This document shows positions 1 to 7,752 of a stretch of 34,243 nt of DNA, one piece after another (position 1 is the first letter of the stretch; the number at the start of each line of letters is the position of its first letter). A program made the position numbers and the translations under genes. Origin of the DNA: Archangium sp. (GTDB lineage: Bacteria; Myxococcota; Myxococcia; Myxococcales; Myxococcaceae); contig JALHMW010000041.1 of assembly GCA_022843845.1 (NCBI GenBank), positions 1 through 34,243 on the forward strand, in the 5' to 3' direction. The notes beneath the pieces were generated by a model. That model did no database searches. It saw only the letters and a program-made list of their open reading frames with translations, and was not told the origin of the DNA.

Positions 1-111
1 GGGCTCTCCGGCGATTACCCGTGCGGGACTTTCACCCGCTGGAGACGCGCAGCATGGCTCGGCTTCGGCGGTCGCTTCCGCGATCTCCTCCGCTTTGCCT
101 TCACGACGCAC
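1..111 (-). mobile_element. Possible 5' end of a group II intron, cut by the window edge
   Basis: On the minus strand, 18 bases past the stop of the glutaryl-CoA dehydrogenase gene, the sequence begins GTGCG, the usual 5' end of bacterial group II introns (bases 111-107). About 75 bases later it has GGTGAAAGTCCCGCACGGG (positions 37-19), like the GGTGAAAGTCC stretch in domain I of many such introns. The rest, including any reverse transcriptase gene, would lie outside the window. I infer this from two short motifs only; no fold or search was done. It could be unrelated structured non-coding DNA. Confidence 0.35.
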
Positions 112-128
112 CATGGGCGTGACTCTAC

Positions 129-1316
129 CTACGAGGCGCCAAACGCGTCGATGCCGGTGATCGCCTTCCCCAGGATCAACGTGTGCACCTCATGCGTGCC
201 CTCGTAGGTGAAGACGCTCTCGAGGTTCAGCATGTGACGAATGGGCGGGTACTCGTCGCTGATGCCGTTGGCGCCGTAGATGCTCCGGGCGACGCGGGCG
301 ATCTCGAGCGCCACCTTCACGTTGTTGCGCTTGCAGAGCGACACCTGCTCCGGGAGCACCTTCTGCCCCGAGTCGGCGAGCTGGGCGAGGCGCAGGGCCA
401 GCAGCTGCCCCTTCACGATCTCCTGCAGCATGTCGGCGAGCTTCTCCTGCGTGAGCTGGAACCCGGCGAGCGGCTTGTTGAACTGTTTTCGCCCCAACGA
501 GTATTCGCGCGCGCCCTCGAAGCACGCCACCGCCGCGCCCATGGCCGCGAACGCGATGCCCATGCGCGCCTTGTTCAGACACGACAGCGGCCCGCGCAGG
601 CCCTTCACGCCAGGCAGCAGGTTCTTCGCCGGCACCTTCACGTCCTGGAACGCGAGCTCAGCGGTGAACGACGCGCGCAGCGAGAACTTGCCTTCGATCT
701 CCTTCGCGCTGAACCCGGGCATGCCCTTCTCGACCAGGAAGCCCTGAATCGACTCGGCGCCGCCGTCATCGACCTTCGCCCACACGATGGCGACGTCGGC
801 GATGGTGCCGTTGGTGATCCACATCTTCGAGCCGTTGAGCACGTAGTGATCGCCCTGCTTCACCGCACGCGTCAGCATGCCGCCGGGGTCGGAGCCGTAG
901 TCGGGCTCGGTCAGGCCGAAGCACCCGATGATCTTCCCTGCGGCCATGCCGGGCAGGAACCGCTCCTTCTGCTCGTCGTTTCCGAACGAATGAATCGGGA
1001 ACATGCACAGCGACGACTGCACCGACGCGAAGCTGCGCAGGCCAGAGTCACCGCGCTCGAGCTCCTGGAGGATGAGGCCATACGCGACGTTCGAGAGGCC
1101 CGCGCAGCCATACCCCTTGAGCGTCGCGCCGAAGATGCCCATGTCGGCCAGCTTGGGGATGACGTGCGACGGGAAGGTGTGGTTGCGAAAGTGTTTCCCG
1201 ACGATCGGCAGGTACTCCTGATCGACGAAGCGGGCGACGGTGTCGCGAATCGCGCGGTCCTCGGGCGAGAGGAGATCGTCGATGCGGTAGAGATCGGTCA
1301 CGGCGGCGCGGGGCAT
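129..1316 (-). CDS. gcdH: Glutaryl-CoA dehydrogenase
   Basis: This flavoenzyme of the acyl-CoA dehydrogenase family oxidises and decarboxylates glutaryl-CoA to crotonyl-CoA in the cytoplasm, the end stage of lysine, tryptophan and benzoyl-CoA degradation. The 395 residues are full length. Visible are the FAD/substrate motif GLTEPDYGSDPGG (about 137-149), the YEGTHE motif with the catalytic base Glu372, and Arg94 in LRSFASVQSS, which aligns with the arginine that binds the substrate's free carboxylate in known glutaryl-CoA dehydrogenases. That arginine and the C-terminal pattern NGISDEY...YEGTHEVH separate it from general acyl-CoA dehydrogenases. The start is the ATG at 1316; no long operon partner is seen on this strand. 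It may connect to the CoA-dependent catabolic operon at 4.1-7.8 kb, but that link is inferred. Confidence 0.93.
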   Translation of the reverse strand: MPRAAVTDLYRIDDLLSPEDRAIRDTVARFVDQEYLPIVGKHFRNHTFPSHVIPKLADMGIFGATLKGYGCAGLSNVAYGLILQELERGDSGLRSFASVQSSLCMFPIHSFGNDEQKERFLPGMAAGKIIGCFGLTEPDYGSDPGGMLTRAVKQGDHYVLNGSKMWITNGTIADVAIVWAKVDDGGAESIQGFLVEKGMPGFSAKEIEGKFSLRASFTAELAFQDVKVPAKNLLPGVKGLRGPLSCLNKARMGIAFAAMGAAVACFEGAREYSLGRKQFNKPLAGFQLTQEKLADMLQEIVKGQLLALRLAQLADSGQKVLPEQVSLCKRNNVKVALEIARVARSIYGANGISDEYPPIRHMLNLESVFTYEGTHEVHTLILGKAITGIDAFGAS

Positions 1317-1396
1317 GGACAGAGCCGTAACAACCTGACGCGCCCACGGTCAACGACACCTGCAGGGCCCCGTGCTGCGAGCCGCCATCAGCTGCG

Positions 1397-2662
1397 CTAC
1401 CGGCGGCCCCGAATCACGACGAGGCCCGAGCCGCCGTTGCCGATCAAGAAGACCTCGCGGTCGGTGCTGGTCGCGGCGTCGTTCACCAGGAGCAGCGCCG
1501 AGGGGGGCTGGTTGGTGCTCGCCGCCCACGTCATTCCATTCCACAGCATGAAGCGGTTCGCCGGCATGCTGCCGGGCGAGCCAGCCGCCAGGTACTCGTT
1601 GGGCCCCACCGCGACGATGGTGTTGAGCGTGCTCCCGACCATCGGAACGGGCAGCGCCGTCCACCCTCCGCCGGCCACGTCACGCCGCGCGTAGCGGTAC
1701 CCCGTCATCGTGCCGCCGCTGCCAATACCGCCGACCAGCATGGCGTCGACTGCGGCGCCCGGGCCGAACGTGAAGGCCATGTCGTTCCACTCGGCAGAGG
1801 ACTGGCCCATGAGGTTGACGTTCTCCTGGCTGAAGCCCCCGCCCTCGTACCGGACGACGAAGTTCCTCCCGAGCACGTACACCTCGCCTGCGGGCCCGGC
1901 GATGCAGCGCCTCGGGGACGGAAACCCGAGATCGTTGCTCACCTTCGTCCAGCCCGTTCCGTTGAACTCGAAGAGGATCGCCTGGCTGCTGTTGCCATTG
2001 CCGATCGCGTAGACGGTCTCGCCGGAGTTGCAGAGCCCATCGAAGTAGTCGCTCGAGCCGCCGCTCGGTGCAGCCACGAAGTTGCTCGCGACAGAGCAAT
2101 CGGCCGCGGTGCAGTACATCGAGGTCGTGGTCCCCGAGACGACGAAGACCTTCCCGGCAGGCGTGACCAGCACGTCCTTTGCGTTCGACACCAGCGAGAA
2201 CCCAGAGAGCTGAGTGAAGGTGCCACCCGTCGACCGGTAGAGCGCCGGGCCGGCCGTCATCCACGCCTCTCCCGATCGCGCCGTGATGGCCGCGCCCGTC
2301 GTCGTCGAGGGCACGGGAACCATCGACATGCTCTGCCACGTGAAGGGGCCGACGCTGCCGCCACCGGTCGCCGTGCCGCCGCCGGTCGCGACTCCGCCGC
2401 CGGTCGCGACTCCGCCCCCAGTCGCCACTCCGCCCCCAGTCGCGATGCCGCCCCCAGTCGCCATGCCGCCGCCAGTCGCCATGCCGCCACCGGTCGCGAC
2501 GCCGCCACCAGTCGCCACTCCGCCGCCGGTCGCCATGCCACCACCGAACGAGAAGCCGCCACCGGCCCCAGCGGTGCCTCCGGCCGAGCCAGCATCGACC
2601 TTGATGGGGGTGAGCGGCCCGCAGGCCGACAACGCAACGAGCGAGACGAGGAGAGCTCTCAT
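1397..2662 (-). CDS. Putative lipoprotein with GGGxAT-repeat linker
   Basis: The 421-residue product has a short signal peptide ending in the lipobox LSAC, so Cys14 would be lipidated and the protein held in a membrane. Residues 23-103 are a Gly/Ala/Thr-rich linker holding ten copies of the hexapeptide GGGxAT (x = M, V, I or T). The rest, about 105-421, is a globular region with recurring short strands such as ALYRSTGG, GKVFVVSG, GEVYVLG and REVFLIG, suggestive of a beta-propeller. The end VVIRGRR matches the end of the neighbouring paralogue at 2715-3941, which lies 52 bases upstream on the same strand; the two probably form an operon from a tandem duplication. The precise function is unknown. 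Confidence 0.8.
   Translation of the reverse strand: MRALLVSLVALSACGPLTPIKVDAGSAGGTAGAGGGFSFGGGMATGGGVATGGGVATGGGMATGGGMATGGGIATGGGVATGGGVATGGGVATGGGTATGGGSVGPFTWQSMSMVPVPSTTTGAAITARSGEAWMTAGPALYRSTGGTFTQLSGFSLVSNAKDVLVTPAGKVFVVSGTTTSMYCTAADCSVASNFVAAPSGGSSDYFDGLCNSGETVYAIGNGNSSQAILFEFNGTGWTKVSNDLGFPSPRRCIAGPAGEVYVLGRNFVVRYEGGGFSQENVNLMGQSSAEWNDMAFTFGPGAAVDAMLVGGIGSGGTMTGYRYARRDVAGGGWTALPVPMVGSTLNTIVAVGPNEYLAAGSPGSMPANRFMLWNGMTWAASTNQPPSALLLVNDAATSTDREVFLIGNGGSGLVVIRGRR
2366..2545 (-). repeat. 18-bp tandem repeat coding for GGGxAT
   Basis: About ten consecutive 18-bp units inside the lipoprotein gene encode the GGGxAT hexapeptide of its linker (residues 40-99). Units differ mainly at the x codon and at third positions. 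The reading frame is kept because the unit is a multiple of three, so copy number could change without breaking the gene. Confidence 0.8.
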
Positions 2663-2714
2663 GAGGGCCGTCGGCGTAGCACGGGCCCCGCTGCGGTCGA
2701 CAGGGCGGTATGGC

Positions 2715-3941
2715 TTACCGGCGGCCGCGAATGATCGTGTAGGCGCTGCTGCTGTCGTTGCCGACGAGGAAGACCTCTCGTGCGTCGGTCACGGTCGCGT
2801 CGCGCACGCTCGAGATGGTGTTGGGAGGCGCGGGCACGCTGGGGGCCCAGCTCGTTCCGTTCCACGACATGAAACGATTGGCGCCGCTCCCGGACCCGGC
2901 GGCGAGGAACTCGGTCGGGCCGAGCGACACCACCGTCGAGAGATTGCTGCCCGTCGTCAGCGGCATGAGCGAGCTCCATGACGACGTCGTCTGGTCACGC
3001 CGCGCGAAGCGGTAACCGCTGCCACCGCCGACGATCATCGCCTCGACGATGGCGCCGCTGCCCAGCCCCAGCGCGATGCTGTTCCACCCGGCCGCCGGCT
3101 GTCCGCCGAGGTCGATCGTCTCGGGCGTCAGCGCGCCGTTGTCGTAGCGAACGACGCCGAGCGAGCCGACGACGTACACCTCTCCGCCCGGCCCGACCTG
3201 GCACTCCTTCGCGCTCGCGACGCCGAGGTTGTTCGAGACCTTCGTCCACGCGCTCACGCCGTCGAACTCGTAGAGCAGACCGGTCGAGCCGGAGTCACGG
3301 CTTCCTACGGCGAACACCCGCTCGCCAAAGCCACAGAGCGAGACGAAGAAGTCGGCGGTCGAGACCGTCATCGCGGTCGTGTAGTTGGCGCCGACCGAGC
3401 AGTCGGCAGCGAGGCAGTGGGCCGCGGCGCGCGTCGACGAGACCACGAAGACCTTGCCCATCGGCGTCACGTGCACATCGCTCAGCGACGAGATCGAGAA
3501 GCCGGCGACCTCGGTGAAGGGGCCTCCCGTCGAGCGGTAGAGCTTGCTGTTGTCCATGCCGACGAACGCCTCACCGGGACGAGAGGCGACGGCGACGGCG
3601 ACGATGAAGCCCGAAGGCGGCGGCATCGCGACGAGGTTCGACCAGATGAAGGGGCCCACGCCTGCGTCAGCGGCGCCGCCTGCGCTCCCGCCGGCAGAAC
3701 CACCTGCGCTCCCACCGGCAGAACCACCTGCGCTCCCACCTGCTGTGCCAGCCGCAGCGCCTCCTGCTGAGCCACCCGCAGCGCCTCCCGACGCGCCGCC
3801 ACCCTGGCCACCCGCGACGACGAACCCGCCCGCCGAACCACCGCCAGCCGCGCCGCCGCCCTTCCCTGCGTCAGGCTGAAGAGGCGTCAGGGGACCGCAC
3901 GCGCTTGCGCAGACGACGAGGGCACTCAGGAACGAACGCAT
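2715..3941 (-). CDS. Putative lipoprotein with GGSA-repeat linker, paralogue of the next gene
   Basis: The 408-residue product starts with a signal peptide ending in CASAC, with Cys15 as probable lipidation site, followed by GPLTP exactly as in the paralogue at 1397-2662. Residues 26-93 form a Gly/Ala/Ser-rich linker dominated by GGSA tetrapeptides. The globular part (about 95-408) repeats the paralogue's landmarks: KLYRSTGGPFTEV, GKVFVVS, LAADCSVGANY, GEVYVVG, NRFMSWNG and a final IIRGRR. The start is the ATG at 3941; 152 bases separate it from the divergent SDR gene. No enzyme motif is visible. A surface or periplasmic beta-propeller is my best structural guess. Confidence 0.8.
   Translation of the reverse strand: MRSFLSALVVCASACGPLTPLQPDAGKGGGAAGGGSAGGFVVAGGQGGGASGGAAGGSAGGAAAGTAGGSAGGSAGGSAGGSAGGSAGGAADAGVGPFIWSNLVAMPPPSGFIVAVAVASRPGEAFVGMDNSKLYRSTGGPFTEVAGFSISSLSDVHVTPMGKVFVVSSTRAAAHCLAADCSVGANYTTAMTVSTADFFVSLCGFGERVFAVGSRDSGSTGLLYEFDGVSAWTKVSNNLGVASAKECQVGPGGEVYVVGSLGVVRYDNGALTPETIDLGGQPAAGWNSIALGLGSGAIVEAMIVGGGSGYRFARRDQTTSSWSSLMPLTTGSNLSTVVSLGPTEFLAAGSGSGANRFMSWNGTSWAPSVPAPPNTISSVRDATVTDAREVFLVGNDSSSAYTIIRGRR
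3672..3773 (-). repeat. 12-bp tandem repeat coding for GGSA
   Basis: Inside the second lipoprotein gene, residues 57-90 are built mainly from GGSA units encoded by near-identical 12-bp blocks. This sits where the paralogue has 18-bp GGGxAT units, so the linkers expanded separately. Confidence 0.7.
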
Positions 3942-4093
3942 TCGCCTGCGATAGCACGGTGCAGCCGTACACCGGCAAGCCCCTCACGAACGCTGTGGCC
4001 CGTCGAGGCGCCGCCCACCAACGGCGCGACAGGCAGTGCCCACCCGACGAGCCGTGGTAGACGCGCGACACCTCTGACTGGAGCGCTCGCATC

Positions 4094-4840
4094 GTGAAGA
4101 CCGTCGCCGTCACCGGAGCCTCTCGTGGAATCGGGCTCGCGATCGCCGAGCACTTCCTGGCCTCGGGCTGGAAGGTGCACTGCCTGGCGCGCACCGAGTC
4201 GGCGGTCGCGCCGCTGCTCGCGAAGGGCCACGCGCACTTCGTCTCGTTCGACGCTGCGTCGGCCGAGTCCGTGCTCGCGGCCGCGAAGACGGTGCTGGCC
4301 GCTGGAGACACCCTCGACGCCCTGGTGAACAACGCCGGCATCGCGCTCTCGGCGCCGCTCGCGAAGACCTCGACGGAAGACTTCCTGCGCATTCAGGCAG
4401 TCAACGTCACCGCGCCGTTTCTGCTGACGCGCGAGCTGCTCCCGGCGCTCGTGAAGGCGAAGGGCCGCGTGGTGAACATCTGCAGCACCGCGGCGAAGAA
4501 GGGCTTCAAGTACACCGCCGCGTACTGCACCTCGAAGCACGCGCTCCTGGGCATGACACGCGCGCTCGCGGTGGAGCTGGCGAACAAGCACGTCACCGTG
4601 AACGCGGTCTCACCGGGATGGACGGACACCGACATGCTCGCGGCGAGCATCGAGAAGATAGCCGGCTCCACGGGCCGCTCAGCGAATGACGCTCGCGCCG
4701 CGCTCGAGTCGATGAACCCCATGGGCCGCGCCGTGAAGCCCGACGAGGTCGCTTCGCTCGTTCACTTCCTGTGCGACAGCGCTGCAGGCGCGGCCATCAC
4801 CGGCGCCGACTACACCATCGATGGCGGAGAGACGGTCTGA
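4094..4840 (+). CDS. Short-chain dehydrogenase/reductase
   Basis: A 248-residue classical SDR, an NAD(P)-dependent oxidoreductase likely acting on a hydroxyacyl- or oxoacyl-CoA intermediate. The Rossmann motif TGASRGIG is at 7-14, NNAG at 79-82, and the catalytic Ser131, Tyr144 and Lys148 (YxxxK) are all present, followed by PGW at 174-176. The start is the GTG at 4094 just before KTVAVTGAS, with a GGAG about 11 bases upstream. It is the first gene of a five-gene plus-strand operon and overlaps the next start by one base (TGATG). SDR, RidA-like, crotonase and acyl-CoA dehydrogenase genes in this combination recall aryl-CoA degradation clusters such as the salicylyl-/2-aminobenzoyl-CoA type, so an alicyclic hydroxyacyl-CoA substrate is plausible but inferred. 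Confidence 0.88.
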   Translation: MKTVAVTGASRGIGLAIAEHFLASGWKVHCLARTESAVAPLLAKGHAHFVSFDAASAESVLAAAKTVLAAGDTLDALVNNAGIALSAPLAKTSTEDFLRIQAVNVTAPFLLTRELLPALVKAKGRVVNICSTAAKKGFKYTAAYCTSKHALLGMTRALAVELANKHVTVNAVSPGWTDTDMLAASIEKIAGSTGRSANDARAALESMNPMGRAVKPDEVASLVHFLCDSAAGAAITGADYTIDGGETV

Positions 4841-5247
4841 TGCCACACACGTTCATTCAGCCCGAAGGATGGGTGCCGCCGAGGGGCTACAGCAACGGCG
4901 TCGTCGCGAGCGGGAAGACGCTCTTCACCGGCGGCGTCGTCGGGTGGGATCCCACGAAGGCGGTCGCCACCTTCCCCGAGACCTTCGAGGCGCAGTTCGC
5001 GCAGGCGCTGTCGAACGTGATGGAGATCGTCAAGACGGCTGGCGGCCAGGCCGACGACATCGTGCGCATGACCGTCTACGTGACGGACAAGCGCGAGTAC
5101 CTCGCCTCGCTCAAGGGCATCGGCGCCGCGTGGAAGCAGCACCTGGGCCGGCACTTCCCCGCGATGGCGCTGGTGCAGGTCGTCGCGTTGGTGGAAGACG
5201 CCGCGAAGGTCGAGATCGAAGCCACCGCCGTGCTCCAGGAGCGATGA
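4840..5247 (+). CDS. RidA (YjgF) family protein lacking the catalytic arginine
   Basis: This 135-residue protein has the single-domain RidA fold signature: GKTLFTGGVVGWD near 25-37, a central NVMEIVKTAGGQADDIVRMTVYV segment and the closing VEIEATAVL. Archetypal RidA uses an arginine in a P-A-R-S motif to hydrolyse reactive enamines and imines; here the matching place reads P-A-M-A with Met109, so that chemistry is doubtful. The ATG at 4840 overlaps the SDR stop codon and starts right before the conserved part. It sits four bases before the crotonase gene, so translation of the three genes is probably coupled. It may act on a pathway intermediate, or it may be a non-enzymatic relative. Confidence 0.87.
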   Translation: MPHTFIQPEGWVPPRGYSNGVVASGKTLFTGGVVGWDPTKAVATFPETFEAQFAQALSNVMEIVKTAGGQADDIVRMTVYVTDKREYLASLKGIGAAWKQHLGRHFPAMALVQVVALVEDAAKVEIEATAVLQER

Positions 5248-5251
5248 CCGC

Positions 5252-6049
5252 ATGAAGCAGCCGACGTCATTTCGTTTCGAGGTGAAGGACAGCGTGGGGC
5301 TCATCACCTTCACGCGCCCCGACACGCTCAACTCGCTCACGTTTCAGGTGTACCGCGAGCTGACCGACCTCTTCCTGGAGCTGGAGCGGGAACCGTCGGT
5401 GCGCGCCGTCGTCATCACCGGTGAAGGCCGCGGCTTCTGCTCCGGTGGCGATCAACACGACATCATCAAGCCGCTGTTCGCGCGCGACATGCCGGGCCTC
5501 GTCGAGTTCACCCGCATGACGTGCGACCTCATTCGCAACATGCGGGCGCTGCGCAAGCCCATCATCGCGGCGCTCAACGGCACGGCGGCTGGAGCTGGCG
5601 CCGTCATCGCGCTCGCGTCCGACCTGCGCGTCGCCAGTGAGAAGGCGAAGATCGCGTTCCTCTTCGTGAAGGTGGGCCTCGCCGGTGCCGACATGGGCGC
5701 GGCGTACCTGCTGCCCCGCGTGGTCGGCCTGTCACGCGCGACCGAACTGCTGATGCTCGGTGACACCATCGACGCGCCGACTGCCGACAAGTACGGCCTG
5801 TTCAACCGCGTGGTGCCGCACGAGCAGTGCCTCACCGAAGCGATGGCGATGGCGACGCGGCTGGCGAAGGGGCCGACCTTCGCGCTGGGAATGACGAAAG
5901 AGCTGCTCAACACAGAACTGCACATGGAGCTCTTCGCCGCACTCGACAACGAGGCGCGCGCGCAGGCCGTGTGCATGCAAACGCAGGATTTCCGCGAGGC
6001 CTACGATGCCTTCTCGAACAAGCGCACGCCGAACTTCCAGGGCCGCTGA
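5252..6049 (+). CDS. Enoyl-CoA hydratase/isomerase (crotonase) family protein
   Basis: A 265-residue crotonase-fold protein. The CoA oxyanion-hole segments are visible: FCSGGDQHD near 62-70 and NGTAAGAGAVIALASD near 109-124. By eye, the two glutamates of rat crotonase (Glu144, Glu164) align with valines here (Val118 and about Val139), while an aspartate, Asp147 in GADMG, lies in the active-site region. The reaction is therefore uncertain within the superfamily: hydratase, isomerase or hydrolase. The C-terminal MQTQDFREAYDAFSNKR is typical of the enoyl-CoA hydratase group I recall from salicylyl-CoA-type clusters. It starts four bases after the RidA-like gene. Confidence 0.87.
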   Translation: MKQPTSFRFEVKDSVGLITFTRPDTLNSLTFQVYRELTDLFLELEREPSVRAVVITGEGRGFCSGGDQHDIIKPLFARDMPGLVEFTRMTCDLIRNMRALRKPIIAALNGTAAGAGAVIALASDLRVASEKAKIAFLFVKVGLAGADMGAAYLLPRVVGLSRATELLMLGDTIDAPTADKYGLFNRVVPHEQCLTEAMAMATRLAKGPTFALGMTKELLNTELHMELFAALDNEARAQAVCMQTQDFREAYDAFSNKRTPNFQGR

Positions 6050-6071
6050 GCCGAAGCAGTCCAACGCGATA

Positions 6072-6611
6072 ATGCTGCTCGAGCGTGCCCTCGAGGCGGG
6101 CGCGTTCATGCTGCGGGTCGCCGAGACACTGACGCCCTATGCCGTCGTCGTCGATCCCGGCGGCGCCGTGTCGCTCGTCGCAGTCGACGCGCGCTCGGCA
6201 GACCCTGACGAGCTCGAGGTGCAGCTCGTCGGCGCGCTCCAGTCGGACGCGAAGGACGGCGTCATTCAGGGCGCGGCGTGGGCGTACACCATCGACGTGA
6301 AGACGCCCGAGTACACGGGCCCAGCGCTCAAGGTGTACGTCGACGTCGAAGGTGAGCAGCCCTTCGTCGCGTACACGCCGTACGAGTTCTCGATGGGCGA
6401 ACCAGCGCAGCTCGGCGACACGCACCGCATCGATGCCGAGCACAGCGTGCTGTTCACGGGCGATTCCCCGAAAGCGAAGACGAAAAAGACGGCGGTGAAG
6501 AAGGCCGCACCATCGAAGAAGGTCGTCGCGAAGAAGAAGCCGGCCGTGAAGAAGTTGCCTGCGAAGAAGGCAGCACCGTCGAAGAAGGCCGTCTCGAAGA
6601 AGCAGCGCTGA
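6072..6611 (+). CDS. Unknown protein with histone-H1-like lysine-rich tail
   Basis: About 179 residues from the ATG at 6072; an upstream start at 6006 would overlap the crotonase gene and add an unconserved-looking Arg-rich stretch. Residues 1-130 form an acidic alpha/beta domain of unknown family (ERALEAGAFMLRVAETLTPYAVVVD...). Residues 135-179 are an Ala/Lys/Pro tail with several KKAAPSKK and AKKKPAVKK blocks, like bacterial H1-type DNA-binding tails. The gene lies 22 bases after the crotonase stop and 11 bases before the acyl-CoA dehydrogenase, so it is inside the catabolic operon. A regulatory or nucleic-acid-binding role is possible; nothing in the N-terminal half proves it. Confidence 0.7.
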   Translation: MLLERALEAGAFMLRVAETLTPYAVVVDPGGAVSLVAVDARSADPDELEVQLVGALQSDAKDGVIQGAAWAYTIDVKTPEYTGPALKVYVDVEGEQPFVAYTPYEFSMGEPAQLGDTHRIDAEHSVLFTGDSPKAKTKKTAVKKAAPSKKVVAKKKPAVKKLPAKKAAPSKKAVSKKQR

Positions 6612-6622
6612 GGAGCCGCATC

Positions 6623-7750
6623 ATGTCTGCGTCCTTTCTCACGCCCGCTCACCTCACGCTCAAGCACCGCGCCGCCGAGGCCTTCACGGTCATCGACGCA
6701 GACGCGCTGCCGCATGACGACGAAGCGCTCGCGCAAGCAGTCGCCCGACTCGGCTTCTACCCGTGGCTGGTGCCGGCCGAGTTCGGCGGCGCGGAGCCGA
6801 CCGTCGAGGTGATGGCGATCTGCGTGCTGCGGGAAGAGCTCGCCTACCGCAACGCCGCGGCCGACTCGCTGTTCGCGGTGCAGGGGCTCGGCAGTCACCC
6901 GGTGTTCCTCGCCGGCTCCGACGCGCAGAAGCAGGCGCTGCTCCCGATGGTGGCGAACGGAACGGCGCTGTTTGCGTTTGCGCTGACGGAGCCCGACGCG
7001 GGGAGCGACGTCGCGGCGCTGTCGACGCGCGCGGTGAAGACGAAGGAGGGCTGGATGCTCAACGGCCACAAGCGGTTCATCTCGAACGCTGGCGTGGCGA
7101 CGCACTACACGGTGTTCGCGAGGACGGGCGAGGGTCCGAAGGGCATCTCGGCGTTCGTGGTGCCTGCCTCGACGCCGGGCTTCCGGGTCTCGAAGCAGAT
7201 GGAGCTGATGGGCGAACACCCCATCGGCGAGCTCGAGCTGACGGACTGTCGTGTGCCGGCTGATGCACTCCTCGGCGACGAAGGCTCGGGCATGAAGCTG
7301 GCGCTCTCGACGCTCGATGTCTTCCGCAGCACCGTCGGAGCCGCCGCCGTGGGCATGGCGCGACGAGCGCTCGACGAGGCGCTCTCGTACGTGAAGACGA
7401 GAAAACAGTTCGGCGCGCCGCTGGCCGAGCTGTCTGCGGTTCAGGCGCTGCTGGCCGACTGCGCGGTCGAGCTCGAGGCGTCACGGCTCCTCGTGCACAT
7501 GGCCGCGACCACGAAGGATCAAGGCCAGGCGCGCGTCACGTACGAGGCCGCGGTGTGCAAGCTGTTCGCGACCGAGGCCGCGCAGCGCATCGTCGATCGC
7601 TGCCTGCAGGTGCACGGCGGCAACGGCGTGGTGAAGGGGTTCGCGGTCGAGCGGCTGTACCGTGACGTTCGCGCGCTCCGAATCTACGAGGGCGCGAGTG
7701 AAGTGCAGCGACTCGTCATCGCCCGACACCTGCTGGCGCCGAAGAGCTGA
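6623..7750 (+). CDS. Acyl-CoA dehydrogenase
   Basis: A 375-residue FAD-dependent acyl-CoA dehydrogenase that would introduce an alpha,beta double bond in a CoA thioester and pass electrons to electron-transfer flavoprotein. The FALTEPDAGSD motif (about 116-126), the GHKRFISNAG segment and the C-terminal IYEGASEVQ with catalytic Glu356 are all present. It lacks the carboxylate-binding arginine context seen in the glutaryl-CoA dehydrogenase at the left of the window, so the two probably have different substrates. GAGGAG lies about 8 bases before the ATG at 6623. It is the last catabolic gene of the operon; the next gene starts directly at its stop. Confidence 0.9.
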   Translation: MSASFLTPAHLTLKHRAAEAFTVIDADALPHDDEALAQAVARLGFYPWLVPAEFGGAEPTVEVMAICVLREELAYRNAAADSLFAVQGLGSHPVFLAGSDAQKQALLPMVANGTALFAFALTEPDAGSDVAALSTRAVKTKEGWMLNGHKRFISNAGVATHYTVFARTGEGPKGISAFVVPASTPGFRVSKQMELMGEHPIGELELTDCRVPADALLGDEGSGMKLALSTLDVFRSTVGAAAVGMARRALDEALSYVKTRKQFGAPLAELSAVQALLADCAVELEASRLLVHMAATTKDQGQARVTYEAAVCKLFATEAAQRIVDRCLQVHGGNGVVKGFAVERLYRDVRALRIYEGASEVQRLVIARHLLAPKS

Positions 7751-7752
7751 AC

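Noticed and set aside
3..114. Small minus-strand frame after gcdH starting MVRREGKAEE
   Set aside because: The sequence carries intron-like motifs and the peptide resembles nothing; a coding role is less likely than structured RNA.
183..1694. Long open frame on the plus strand across gcdH
   Set aside because: It is antisense to a clear glutaryl-CoA dehydrogenase, is rich in Arg/His/Leu/Glu and has no family character. Such frames are expected opposite GC-rich genes.
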